Assembly (NCBI GenBank): GCA_963693315.1
Contig: CAVNZG010001007.1
Location: 62,001-126,000, forward strand
Direction: 5' to 3'
DNA: 64,000 bases
Source: Diogma glabrata
Lineage: Eukaryota; Arthropoda; Insecta; Diptera; Cylindrotomidae
A program made the translations under genes and the position numbers. Under the pieces are notes generated by a model that was not told where the DNA came from, searched no databases, and saw only the letters and a list, made by a program, of their open reading frames with translations. Shown here piece after piece: positions 1 to 12,409 of the stretch (position 1 is the first letter of the stretch; the number at the start of each line of letters is the position of its first letter).

Positions 1-69
1 AAAATTTAGCAGACGTTGTAAATTGTATACAACGGGAACTAAGTTAGTTCGCATAGTAGAAGAAAAAAA

Positions 70-480
70 ATGTCCCAGCGGCAGGTATATCCGCTAGAAA
101 TAGGTAGATTTCGGGATTAAACAGTTTTGTGTACAAATTAAACTGGGTGTGTTAGATTAGTTTGAATAAAAAATTTAAGTAGAAACAGAATTATCCAAAA
201 AATATATTAAACCAAACTAAATACATTAACGGAAACTACTTTATCAATGCAATTTCGGAACAGTTTTGTTTAACTTGCTTAAAACTTCTTTTAATAACAT
301 ATTAAATCCACCAAAGAGCAAATAAACGTTCTCACTACGTCACACCTACAATACCACCACACATAATTTATAATCAAAAATTATCAAATAACTTTTACAA
401 CGCAAAAAATACAAATATCTATCAATTTAGGAAAACATTTGTAAATGTGTAATGAATATATATCTACTAAACATTTCCAA
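70..480 (+). repeat. 5'-end fragment of family A (A0), diverged
   Basis: Positions 73-112 match the 5' ends of the three fuller A copies (2951, 5701, and 18734 on the minus strand). They share the hairpin AGCGG...CCGCT followed by ATAGGTAGATTTC, and then a region ending in ACAGTTTTGTG. Further right the sequence only loosely resembles the A interior. The 330-bp tandem units and the 3' hairpin are absent, so this copy is truncated, probably where the C element at 504 begins. No gene is visible in 1-504. Confidence 0.6.
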
Positions 481-503
481 ATTTTCCAAATTTCAAAAGA
501 AAA

Positions 504-2355
504 ATATCAAGACTTCGGTCTGGGTAAAGGATTTTGATATAGTTTTCGGCAAAAAACTTTCACTTTCTGGTTTTTAGTTTTGGGCAGCGATGTAAATCAA
601 ACATAACTCTTTGTACTTTAACAAGTATTTTTTATATCTGTTTAAAAATTTATTACAAAACTAACACGAAACATCAATACGTTGCCGGAAAATTATAATC
701 AAAATTCCAAAAATATTGTTAAATTAAATAAAATCAAACTTTTTCAAAATTCCAAAAATATTCTAAAAATTAGAATGAATCAAATATTTAAACTTTTTTT
801 AAATTCCGATAATATGCCAAAAATTCTTAAAAATTCGAACTTTTCCAAAATTCTAAAAATATTGCAAAAATTATTACAAAATCAAAAATTAAAACTTTTT
901 TCAAAATTCCAAAAATTATAATAAAATTAAAAATTTATCAAAATTCTAAAATATTCCAAAAATTCTTACAAAATCAAAAATTAAAACTTTTTCCGAAATT
1001 CTAAAAATATTGCAAAAATTATTACAAAATCAAAAATGCAAACTTTTTCAAAATTCCAAAAATATTTCAAAAACTATAACAAATTCAAAAATTTCCATGT
1101 CCAATTTCATTTTCAATTACATTTACGTCATAAAAACAGCTACATTTTTTTTTCCAAAAAATTGGCTAAAAAATAAATGATTTGACATTTTTTGACACAC
1201 TTGACAACATTTTTTTGACAAACTTATAATGCCATAATTCTCAATAATAATAATAAAATTTCATTTCGAGCAAACAATTTTATTTTTTCCAAAAAATTGG
1301 GTAAAAAATAAATAAAACCTCTCTTTTGACACACTTGACAACATTTTTTTTGAAAAACTTATAATGCCATAATTCTCAATAATAATAATAAAATTTCAAT
1401 TCAAACAAACAATTTTATTTTTTTCCAAAAAGTTGGGTAAAAAAATAAATAAAAATCTTTCTTTTGACACACTTGACAACATTTTTTTGACAAACTTATA
1501 ATACTATAATTCTCAATAATAATAATAAAACCGAAGTAGTTTCATTTCAAACAAACAATTTTTTTTTCCAAAAAATTGGGTAAAAAAATAAATAAAAATC
1601 TTTCTTTTGACACACTTGACAACATTTTTTGGACAAACTTATAATGCCATAATTCTCAATAATAATAATAAAACCGAAGTAGTTTCAATTCAAACAAACA
1701 ATTTTTTTTCCAAAAAATTGGGTAAAAAAATAAATAAAAATCTTTCTTTTGACACACTTGACAACATTTTTTTGACAAACTTATAATGCCATAATTCTCA
1801 ATAATAATAATAAAATTTCATTTCCAACAAACAGTTAATTTTATTTTTTTTCCAAAAAATTAGGTAAAAAAAAATAAAAATTTTTCTTTTGACACACTTG
1901 ACAACATTTTTTTGACAAACTTATAATGCAATAATCTAGTTTTTGATCTCACATACCAATCCCGACCATCAAGATTCCCCTAAATTTAATGTTTCTACTC
2001 GTAATCACTTAAAATGAACGTTTTTTAAGCCAAAAATATGAAAATTTGCTATTTTTGACACACATAATGATTTTTTTGACACACTTCCGGTACAGTTATC
2101 GAACACAGCGTCCTTTCGGACCTGCATCTTGTGAATACCTATTTTTAGAAAAAAAAATTTTTGAAATCCCTCAAGCCGTTTTCCCTGCAGTGTAGGTAAT
2201 GACGGCGGCCGGCCGACAGACAGACATACATTTTTTTTTTTGCTTTTTTAGAATCAGGAGGTCCTAAAACGTCGAGAAATGTCAAAAAAAGTGGGGGTAA
2301 AAATTTCACTTTGAGCTCATGAATGTAATACTTAGGTCTTTCAGACCGAAGTAAT
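504..2355 (+). mobile_element. Family C non-autonomous element, copy C1
   Basis: This is the reverse-complement counterpart of 10004-12317. Its 5' part carries the subterminal repeat ACTTCGGTCTG at about 511. Next come a stretch of degenerate AATTCCAAAAAT-like short repeats (660-1100), six tandem units of ~140 bp (1194-1930), and a conserved tail with a TGTCTGTCTG-type stretch. The 3' end is a hairpin TACTTAGGTCT-TTC-AGACCGAAGTA (about 2330-2354). Compared with C2, the first ~36 bp including the 5' hairpin is missing. It carries no coding capacity. The small open frame near 682-921 is a product of the AT-rich short repeats. Assignment to a Helentron-like class is an inference from architecture. 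Confidence 0.65.
1194..1930 (+). repeat. Tandem repeat, ~140-bp unit, six units (inside C1)
   Basis: GACACACTTGACAACATTTT recurs at about 1194, 1328, 1466, 1609, 1751 and 1891, which gives periods of 134-143 bp. Each unit also holds CCAAAAAATTGGGTAAAAAA and ATAATGCCATAATTCTCAAT. The same six-unit array appears inverted in C2 (10440-11180). Confidence 0.9.
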
Positions 2356-2471
2356 ATTCCTTAATTCAAACGAATAATGACTGAACTTTGTTTTTGTTTT
2401 GTTTTTATTTTTGCGAAAAAAATTAAAACTCAAATAAATGAAACAGAAACAAAAGAGAATTTATTTAATAC
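2356..2471. other. AT-rich spacer, no gene seen
   Basis: The sequence between C1 and the A-family 3' fragment is AT-rich and low in complexity. No motif was recognised. 2566-2765 is similar. Confidence 0.5.
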
Positions 2472-2565
2472 TAGATAGATTTCATAGAAAAATCTACCTG
2501 TTGCAATGCGCGTCATCTCGGAATTTAAAAAAAATGTTGGTGCCAAACGACTCTATATGATAATA
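2472..2565 (-). repeat. 3'-end fragment of family A (minus strand)
   Basis: It carries the A-family 3' hairpin (AGATAGATTT...AAATCTACCT) followed by TGCAATGCGCGTCATCTCGG and CCAAACGACT. These match the 3' ends at 5160-5258, 8340-8435 and 17108-17200. Only the terminal ~95 bp is present. Confidence 0.7.
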
Positions 2566-2950
2566 AACAAAAAAAAAATTATTATAACTAAAAAACTATA
2601 AAACATATGACTAACCATAACTAACTAGAACATATGAACAACTATTATTAAAAATAGTTTGTACTAGTAGTGATTTTTTTTTGTATATATGGCAACAAAC
2701 AAACTTTGTATTAAAATTTAATTTATGAAATATTTGCATTTGTTTGAAAATTTCAGTTTAAATCAACCGATCACCACAACTAATATTTAGCGTGACTACA
2801 CAACTGTCAAATCATTTTTTTATTTGTTGGTTTTCCTCTGAGAAACAGTTATGTCTTCCCATAGACGTGCGTAACTCTTTCATTTGATTCACAATTGTAC
2901 AATTATTGCGATTTTTTTTTAAATCTATAAGAAAAAAACCTATTACAAAA

Positions 2951-5258
2951 AAAGTCCAAGCGGCACGTATATCCGCTAGAAATAGGTAGATTTCGAGATC
3001 AGACAGTTTTGTGTGCCAGTAGAATCTGATGTATCAGATTAGTTTAAACAAAACAAACTAATTTCAAACAGATATCGAACAAATTTTAAAAAGAAAATTA
3101 GCTACCTACAAGCAAAATTATATCTATCCAATTTTGCAACAAACAAATATCAAATCTACCACAGAACATGTGTGTGATAATTTATGACACAAACCTACTC
3201 TATATCATATGTCGTGCAATTACTACAAAATATTAAAATAGTTTATTTCTAAGAAAAAAAAATTAATTTCTTCTATTCAAATCTTTTATTTTTTGACTGT
3301 TATAAGGTTGACATTGACTGTTATAAGGTTTTTGGAAATTGTAGTTGGGGATTGTTGCAAACTTTTTTGTTGAAGCCAACAAGTCAAAAACCTCTAACTG
3401 CAGAGATTTATATTTATAAGAAACGGATTAAAATGTTTCTACAGATTCTAAATTTATGAAGATTTTAAAAATATTAGTATCCAAACGGCCGTTATAACGG
3501 ATTAAAAAAACCACTTTTTTTCCTAGTATAAAGCCTATAGTTCCTTAACCATGTGTCAGTCTTTTCTGATTTACGAACTCGTCGAAGATATTATTAAAAC
3601 ACACATTTTTAAGAAAGGTTTTTTGATCTGGCTCCACAAATGCAACCGTGAGAGCACCGGTTGATTCAAACGCATTTTGTGTTTTACAAGCTTTTTTGTT
3701 GGAGCCGTTCACTCAGAAACCTCCAACTGCAGAGGTCTTTTTTTTGAAAGAAACTGATTAAAAAGGTTTCAAAGATTCTAAATTTATGAAGTTTTTAAAA
3801 GTATTAGAATCCAAACGGCCGTTATAACGGATCTAAAAAACAGAGTTTTTTTCTAGTATAAAGCCTCTAGTTTCTTAACCATGTGTTGGATTGGGCTGAT
3901 TTACGAACTTGTCCAAGATATTAACAAAACGCACATTTTTAGAAAAGGTTTTTTGATCTGGCCTTATAAATGCGACCGTGAGAGTGCCGGTTGTTTCAAA
4001 AAAAAAATTTTTTTTGCAAAATTTTTTGTTGGAGCCGCTCACTCAGGAACCTCTAACTGCAGAGGTCTAGATTTAAAACAAATTGATAAAAAAGATTCCA
4101 AAAATTCTAAATTTGTTAAATTTTTTGAAATATTAGTATCCAAACGGCCGTTATAACGGTTTTAAAAAATCAATTTTTTTCAGAAAAAAGCTTCTAGTTT
4201 CTTAACCACGTGTCGGATTTTGCTGATTCACGAACTTGTCCAAGATATTATTAAAACACACAAGTACAGAAAATTTTTTTGATTTACCTCAACAAATGCG
4301 ACCGTGAGAGTGCCGGTCGTTTTCGTTATATCTCATATCGTTTATATATATATATATATTAGACTGGTCGTTAAAAACTAAATTTTTCGAGACGCCCCCA
4401 GAGAAAAATTCTTTGTGGTTAAAAAACCATAACGGCTTTATTTTTTTTTTTTAAGTGAAAAGAACACGTGCCGCAAAATCATCGAAGTTTATTTTTTGAT
4501 AAAATTGTTAATATCTCATAAAATATGCAGATGTCAAAAAAAATCACATAATCATTTTTGCAGGAAATTTAATTCTCTACAAAAAAGGTCCACGTCATTT
4601 TTTTCCTAAAACCTATATTTCTGATGATATTTTGAAATAAAACTTGAAATTCTTCGAAACTCGTAAAACCAAATGATGAAAATTTCGACGAAAAAGTAAT
4701 AATTTTGATTTTTTTTGTCACGATTATTTTTTTATACATTTCATTCTATAGCATAAGAAGAAAATTAGGAGTTTTTCGTCATCTTTATTTCTTATGTTTT
4801 TTAAAAATTACGAAAACTTACAAGTTCATTTTCAAAATATCATGAGAACTATACGTTTTCGGGAAAAAATGACATGGACCTTTTTTGTAGAAAATTAAAT
4901 TTCCTACAAAAATGGTTATGTGATTTTTTTTGACATTTGCATATTTTATGAGATATATGAAAAAATCTACGAATTTTTCAAAAAATCAACTTTAACGATT
5001 TTGCGGCACGTGTTCTTTTGATTTAAAAAAAAAAAAATAATGCCGTTGTGGTTTTTTGACCCCAAAGAATTTTTCTAGGGGGCGTCTCGGCAAATTTAGT
5101 TTTTAACGACCAGTCTAATATATACATATATATAAATTTTTTTGTTTTTTTGTTTTTTTGTCTTCGCTTATCATATATAGTCGTTTGGCACAAACATTTT
5201 TCCGAAATTCCGAGATGAAACCCATTGCAATAGGTAGATTTTTATATGAAATCTACCT
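2951..5258 (+). mobile_element. Family A non-autonomous element, copy A1 (Helentron-like architecture)
   Basis: The 5' end has AAAGTCCAAGCGG, an AGCGG/CCGCT hairpin, then AGGTAGATTTC. The 3' end has a 10-bp hairpin AGGTAGATTT-TTATATG-AAATCTACCT at 5232-5258, so the 5' subterminal 11-mer is inverted in the 3' hairpin. The core holds three ~330-bp tandem units (anchors near 3482, 3815 and 4140) and a short TA run that is interrupted by the palindrome at 4361-5117. Both boundaries are set by the uninterrupted B2 sequence near 47755-47770. It has no ORF of its own. The frame at 3881-4156 is an open reading of a repeat unit. The link to DINE-1/HINE elements is inferred. Confidence 0.7.
4361..5117. 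mobile_element. Palindromic MITE inserted in the TA run of A1
   Basis: The ends AGACTGGTCGTTAAAAACTA (4361) and its reverse complement (to 5117) begin a long imperfect palindrome. It continues through GAGACGCCCCC...GGGGGCGTCTC and the mirrored CAAAAAAGGTCC/GGACCTTTTTTG segments (near 4580-4870). It is flanked by TA-rich sequence on both sides (...ATT / AAT...), so a TA or TTA target is likely but cannot be resolved. No coding sequence. Confidence 0.75.
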
Positions 5259-6002
5259 AAAATAATAGTTTCTCCCTCCCTGCGACTGTACAAAAAGAAA
5301 TAAAAAAAACTGACATTTTGGCTTTTATTATAACCAAACATATAATTTTTGATATTTTATCAATCAAAAATTAATTTGTCTATAATGAAAAAAGTGGCAC
5401 GCAAAATTTCATAATATACTTTGAGAATATTTACATAACTAATATCCACAAAACTAATTTGTTCGAGTCGTTAAAAAATATTGCTCGTCCTTTATAAAAT
5501 ATTTGAGTTAAATAATCACTAGAAATAACACAATAAATTCAAATTTCTCTCGTAATTTTCAGTAATTTTATAAAAATTAGCACAATTATTAAGAAAACTT
5601 GGAACATGTTATCGCATTTTATATTTAGAAAATTGTTATTAATTTATAATTTAATCTTTTCTATTCTTGTGGCAGTAATTGAAAGTAAATCAAAATGGAA
5701 AAAGTCCAAGCGGCACGTATATCCGCTAGAAATAGGTAGATTTCGAGATCAGACAGTTTTGTGTGCCAGTAGAATCTGATGTATCAGATTAGTTTAAACA
5801 ACACAAACTAATTTCAAACAGATATCGAACAAATTTTAAAAAGAAAATTAGCTACATATAAGCAAAACTATATCAATCCAATTTTGCAACAAACAAATAT
5901 CAAATCTACCACAGAACATGTGTGTGACAATTTATGACACAAACCTACGCTATATCATATGTCGTCCAATTACTGCAAAATATCAAAATAGTTTATTTCT
6001 AA

Positions 6003-7056
6003 TAGACCAGGGTCGATAATTTTTGAAAACAAAAAAAATAATAGTAGGATGAAACCCATTAGAAAAGGAGGAGAATATTATACAAATGAAAGGAAAAATA
6101 ATTTAAGGGCGATCTGAGGTCGGGAAGGGGAAGGGGTGAGTTTTTAAGGGTAAAAAACGGTTTATCTCGATTTCCGGCAAAACTAAAAGTCCTATGGAAA
6201 AAATTTATATGGCAAAGTTGTAGGTAATAAAAAGATCTAAGATCGATTGGAAATTAGGGTGCTTTTTCGATATTAATTCAAAATAAGGTGAAAAAATAAA
6301 TATTTCAAATCAAATAAATTACAGCGTATTTGGGACATAAAAAGGTAAGTTTTCACCAAATTTTGTGAAAAAAAAAAAACTTTTTTGTAAAAGATAAAAA
6401 TGAAAAACCAAAAACTATGGTTTTTTGAATCGAAAATTCAATTCATTTTTTGCATTTTCTGAGAAGATTTACTATAGTAATATATTTTTTTTTTCACCAT
6501 CGGAAAGTAGAGATTTTAACGAACAGAAAGCATACCAACTTTTTGAAAAAAGCTGATATTTTGACGGGTGAATTTTCGATTGAAAATTAGGGTGCTTTTT
6601 CGATATTAATTCAAAATAAGGTGAACAAATAAAAATTTCAAATCAAATAAATTACAGCGTATTTGGGACATAAAAAGGTAAGTTTTCACCAAATTTCGTG
6701 AAAAAAAAAAAATTTTGTAAAAGATAAAAATAAAAAACCAAAAACTTAATTTTTTGAATTTTTCGCATAAATTTTGAGGTTATGTGAAAAAAGTGTCGAT
6801 ACAAAAGTTTTAGATCTTTTTATTACCTACAACTTGCCATGTAGCTTTTTTCCATAGGACTTTTAGTTTTGCCGGAAATCGAGATAAACCGTTTTTTACC
6901 CTTAAAAACTCACCCCTTCCCCTTCCCGACCTCAGATCGCCCGTAAATTATTTTTCCTTTCATTTTTATAATATTCTCCTCCTTTTCTAATGGGTTTCAT
7001 CCTACTATTATTTTTTTTTACTTTTTATTATTTTTGAAGGCTTCTACCCTGGTCTA
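6003..7056. mobile_element. Palindromic MITE in A2, ends TAGACCAGGG...CCCTGGTCTA, TSD TAA
   Basis: The left end TAGACCAGGGTCGATAAT mirrors the right end ACCCTGGTCTA. The mirroring continues inward through GATGAAACCCATTAGAAAAGG and CGATTTCCGGCAAAACTAAA and their reverse complements. A1 and A3 keep the empty site (TTTCTAAGAAAA). The occupied site reads CTAA-[element]-TAAG, so a 3-bp TAA duplication is visible. Internal segments near 6580-6720 repeat 6230-6370 almost exactly. No coding sequence. Confidence 0.8.
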
Positions 7057-8098
7057 TAAGAATAAAAATTAATTTCTTCTATTCAAACCTTTTTATTTTT
7101 TTTTCATTGACTGTTATAAGGTTTTTGGAAATTGTAGTTATGGATTGTTGTAAACTTTTTTGTTGAAGCCAACAAGTCAAAAACCTCTAACTGCAGAGGT
7201 TTATATTTATAAGAAACGGATTGAAATGTTTCCACAGATTCTAATTTTATTAAGTTTTAAAAATAATAGTATCCAAACGGCCGTTATAACGGATTAAAAA
7301 AACAAATTTTTTTTCTAAAGCCTCTAGTTATTTAACCATGTGTCAGATTTTTCTGATTTCCGAAAATGTCCAAGATATTAATAAAACACACATGTTTACG
7401 GAAGGTTTTTTGATCTGGCTCCACAAATGCGACCGTGAGAGTGCCGGTTGATTCAAACGCATTTTGTGTTTTACAAGCTTTTTTGTTGGAGCCGCTCACT
7501 CAGAAACCTCCAACTGCAGAGAAATTTTTTTTGAAAGAAACTCATTAAAAAGGTTTCAAGGATTCTAAATTTATGAAGTTTTTAAAAATATTAGAATTTA
7601 AACGGCCGTTATAACGGATCTAAATAACAGAATTTTTTTCTAGTATAAAGCCTCTAGTTTCTTAACCATGTGTTGGATTTGGCTGATTTACGAACTAGTC
7701 CAAGATATTAATAAAACGTACATTTTTAGAAAAGGTTTTTTGATCTGGCTTTACAAATGCAACCGTGAGAGTGTCGGTTGTTTCAAAAAAATTTTTTTTG
7801 CAAATTTTTTTGTTGGAGCCGCTCACTCAGGAACCTCTAACTGCAGAGGTCTATTTTTAAAACAAGTTGATAAAAAAGATTCCAAAGATTTTAGATTTGT
7901 TAACTTTTTGAAATATTAGTATCCAAACGGCCGTTATAACGGTTTTAAAATATCAATTTTTTTTAGGAAAAAGGCTCTAGTTCCTTAACCACGTGTCGGA
8001 TTTTGCTGATTCACGAACTCGGTCGAGATATTAATAGAACACACATGCACAGAAAAGTTTTTTGATCTACCTCAACAAATGCGACCGTGAGAGCGCCG

Positions 8099-8331
<233 letters not shown>

Positions 8332-8560
8332 TTTTCGTCTCTGCTTATCATATATAGTCGTTTAGCACAAAAATTTTTCCGAAATTCCGAGATGAAGCCC
8401 ATTGCAATAGGTAGATTTTTATATGAAATCTACCTAAAAAGAGAAATTGAATATGACAGATGTGTGATCACGATTTTTGATGCCTTTCTTCATACAATTT
8501 TAAAGTTATATATTTCCTCTATATTTATATATATTCTAAGGTTTAAATGCATTTATGTTT

Positions 8561-9068
8561 TGAGAGTTTTCGATACAAAAATTAGTGTAAGCTACATAGT
8601 GGTAGAGTGTTTGCCAGACTTGTGTGATAGCTGCTCTGCTATCAATAATTCTCGTCCACACGTGTTTGGAAATTATATACGCGCCAGTAGCACAATGTAT
8701 TAATGTTGTCGCATAGGTTTTTTTATAATGGTTTTGTGTTTATTTATATTTCGAGCGTCAAGGTAAAATCAAATTGAAAATACTTATCAAATTACATTCA
8801 GGTTTACCACAAAATGAAAATTAAATTGCTTCATATAAGAGAAAAAAACTCAAAGGTTAGCAAATTCAATCAAAATTAATTGAAAATACGGAAATTTCAA
8901 ACAAAAGCAAGTACGGTATGAGTCATTGTTCTCCTTTCTTATTTAAACAGTAAGAGCTCCAAAAACACAAATAAAAGTGAAATTAAAACATCAAGATAAT
9001 CAATCAATCGTAAATCTTTCGTTTTTTTGCTAAGAAAATTTCTTATTCGAGTAGTTGACGTATTAGTA
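8561..9068. other. No gene or recognised repeat seen
   Basis: The sequence is AT-rich without long open frames, tRNA-like signals or matches that I could place elsewhere in the window. It may hold the decayed remainder of B1. Confidence 0.4.
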
Positions 9069-10003
9069 CAGTCTGTAAAGGGGGAATCAACATACAATTA
9101 ATTATAATGAAAACTACATTTTTAAATCGAAAATTTTCTTTTATAACATGTTATTTATACCCTCAGGATCATTCGTCGGTCATAAAAAGTTGGTGGTCGA
9201 CCTCACTTATTTTACTACCCCTTAATATGCCTTTTATCAAAATAAAATATTTTTGTCGATTTATAATTTTTTAAATAATACGTTTTTTAGCCTGAAAAAA
9301 GGCTCCTATACGTTTTTTTGGTCGCTGATAACGAATCCGACGTCAGTTTTCCAAAATAATAACGTGAAAAGCGGAAAATCGAGAAAATTTTACCGAATTT
9401 CCAATTTTAGAGTATTATTACGAGTTGCATATCATTTTCAATGTTTTTAAGCACGCTGGCAACGAATTTTCACTCAAAAAGTAAAAATCTTTAAAAAGTA
9501 TTGGAAAACTGTGAAAATTATTTGGAAAATTTGGAAAATTATGATTGCAAAACCATGCAATATATCGTTTTAGTGTTTTTTTTTGGTCTCTGATCTCAAA
9601 TTTAATATTTATAATGAAGAAAATTTTCTATTTTCCCGGAAAATGGCAAAAAAAATTTTCCGATTTAAAAATTTAAATTTTTTATTTAAAATTTAAATGT
9701 TGTATAGATGAATATCAGTAGGTAGGTGCAGGTAATTTTGTCGTGTTTTTTTTGGTCACTGACCTCAAATCTGATATTTATATTTAAGAAAATTTTCTAT
9801 TTTCTCAGAAAATAGCAAAAAAAAAATCTTCTGATAAAAAAATTTGAAAAATTTAAGTACAATTAAATAATACATGTTTTAATTTTTTTGGTGACTTTAA
9901 TGTCAAATTTGATATTTAAAATAATAAAAAAATTTATTTAGTCGGAAAATTATGAAAAACTCCTGCAAGTAATATTATTTGGTTTTAAGCTGTAAATTAA
10001 TAT

Positions 10004-12317
10004 TACTTCGGTCTGAAAGACCTAAGTACTACATTCATGAGTGAAATTCTTACCCCCACTTTTTTTGACATTTCTCGACGTTTTGACATTTCTCGAACTC
10101 CTGCCTGATTCTAAAAAAGCAAAAAAAAAATGTATGTCTGTCTGCCGGCCGTCATTATGTACGCTGCAGGGAAAACCGCTGGAGGGATTTCAAAAATGTT
10201 TTTTTCTAAAAATAGGTATACACAAGGTACAGGTCCGAAAGGACGTTGAGTTTGATAACTGTACCGGAAGTGTGTCAAAAAAATCATCATGTGTGTCAAA
10301 AATAGCAAATTTTCATATTTTTGGCTTAAAAAACGTTCATTTTAAGTGATTACGAGTAGGAACATTAAATTTGGAGAAATCTTGATGGTGGGGATTGGTA
10401 TGTGAAATCAAAAACTAGATTACTTCATTATAAGTTTGTCAAAAAAATGTTGTCAAGTGTGTCAAAAGAAAGATTTTTATTTATTTTTTTACCTAATTTT
10501 TTGGAAAAAAAATAAAATTAATTGTTTGTTGGAAATGAATTTTATTGTTATTATTGAGAATTATGGCATTATAAGTTTGTCAAAAAAATGTTGTCTATTG
10601 TGTCAAAAGAAAGATTTTTATTTATTTTTTACCCAATTTTTTGGAAAAAAATAAAATTGTTTGTTTGAAATGAAATTACTTTGGTTTTATTATTATTATT
10701 GAGAATTATGGCATTATAAGTTTGTCAAAAAAATGTTGTCAAGTGTGTCAAAAGAAAGATTTTTATTTATTTGTTTACCCAATTTTTTGGAAAACAATAA
10801 AATTGTGTGTTTGAAATGAAATTTTATTATTATTATTGAGAATTATGGCATTATAAGTTTGTCAAAAAAATGTTGTCAAGTGTGTCAAAAGAAAGATTTT
10901 TATTTATTTCTTACCCAATTTTTTGGAACAAAATAAAATTGTTTGTTTGAAATGAAATTACTTCGGTTTTATTATTATTATTGAGAATTATGGCATTATA
11001 AGTTTGTCAAAAAAATGTTGTCAAGTGTGTCAAAAGAAAGATTTTTATTTATTTTTTTAACCAACTTTTTGGAAAAAAATAAAATTGTTTGTTTAAAATG
11101 AAATTTTATTATTATTATTGAGACATAATTATAAGACATATTATAAGTTTGTCAAAAAAATGTTGTCAAGTGTGTCAAAAAATGATTTCATTTATTTTTT
11201 AGCCAATTTTTTGGTAAAAAAATGTAGCCGGTTTTATGACGTAAATGTAATTGAAAATGAAATTGGACACTAAAATTTTTGAATTTGTTATAGTTTTTGA
11301 AATATTTTTGGAATTTTGAAAAAGTTTGTATTTTTGATTTTGTAATAATTTTTGCAATATTTTTAGAATTTCAGTAAAAGTTTTAATTTTCGATTTTGTA
11401 AGAATTTTCGGAATATTTTTAGAATTTGAAAAATTTTTAATTTTTGATTTTATTATAATTTTTGGAATTTTGAAAAAATTTTCAATTTTTGATTTTTTAA
11501 TAATTTTTGCAATACTTTTAGAATTTTGGAAAAAGTTTGAATTCTTAAGAATTTTTGGATTATCATTGGAATTTAGAAAAAGTTTATATATTTGATTTCA
11601 TTTTAATTTTTGGAATATTTTTGGAATTTTGAAAAAGGTTTCAATTTTTGATTGTGTTATAATTTTTGCACTATTTTTAGAATTTTGAAAAAAGTTTCAT
11701 TTTTTGATTTTGTAAGAATTTTTGGAATATTTTTAGAATTTTGAAAAATTTTAAATTTTTGATTTTATTATAATATTTGGAATTTTGACACGGAAATTTT
11801 TGAATTTGTTATAGTTTTTGAAATATTTTGGAAAAAGTTTGTATTTTTGATCTTGTAATAATTTTTGCAATGCTTTTAGAATTTCGGGAAAAGTTTTAAT
11901 TTTTGATTTTGTAATAATTTTTGCAATATTTTTAGAATTTTGGAAAAGTTTGAATTTCTAAGAATTTTTGGAATATTATCGGAATTTAGAAAAGGTTTAA
12001 ATATTTGATTTCATTCTAATTTTTGGAATATTTTTGGAATTTTGAAAAAGTTTGATTTTATTTAATTTAACAATATTTTTGGAATTTTGATTATAATTTT
12101 CCGGCAACGTATTGCTGTTTCGTGTTAGTTTTGTAATAAATTTTTAAACAGAGATAAAAAATACTTGTACTTTAACAACGAGTTATGTTTGATATACATC
12201 GCTGCCCAAAACTAAAAACCATGTCCTCGTGAAAGTTTTTTGCCGAAAACTATATTAAAATCCTTAACCCAGACCGAAGTCTTGATATCTCAGAGCTGTG
12301 AGATTTCAGCCCCTCCA
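10004..12317 (-). mobile_element. Family C non-autonomous element, copy C2 (complete ends)
   Basis: Read on the minus strand, the 5' end begins TGGAGGGGCTGA at 12317, then has a hairpin ATCTCA-CAGCTC-TGAGAT, then GACTTCGGTCTGG. The 3' end is the hairpin TACTTAGGTCT-TTC-AGACCGAAGTA near 10005-10029. Six ~140-bp tandem units lie at 10440-11180, with degenerate AATTTTTGGAAT-type repeats at 11270-12070. The D right arm near 15840 shows the uninterrupted target (TTAATATTTTTTTTATTG in reverse complement), which fixes both edges. It has no coding capacity. A third copy's 5' end is seen at 58990-59041. Confidence 0.75.
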
Positions 12318-12409
12318 TTTTTTTTTATTGTTTTTAAGTCTTTTTTTCAATGATGATTGTGAGTTATCAAATTATAATAAAAATTATCCTCAAAAAATTC
12401 CAAAAATAT

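Noticed and set aside
3881..4156. Similar ~90-residue frames at 3881-4156, 7668-7919 and 17528-17803 that look like a conserved protein
   Set aside because: They are readings of the 330-bp tandem unit of family A. Other units in the same elements are closed in this frame, and no domain is recognisable.
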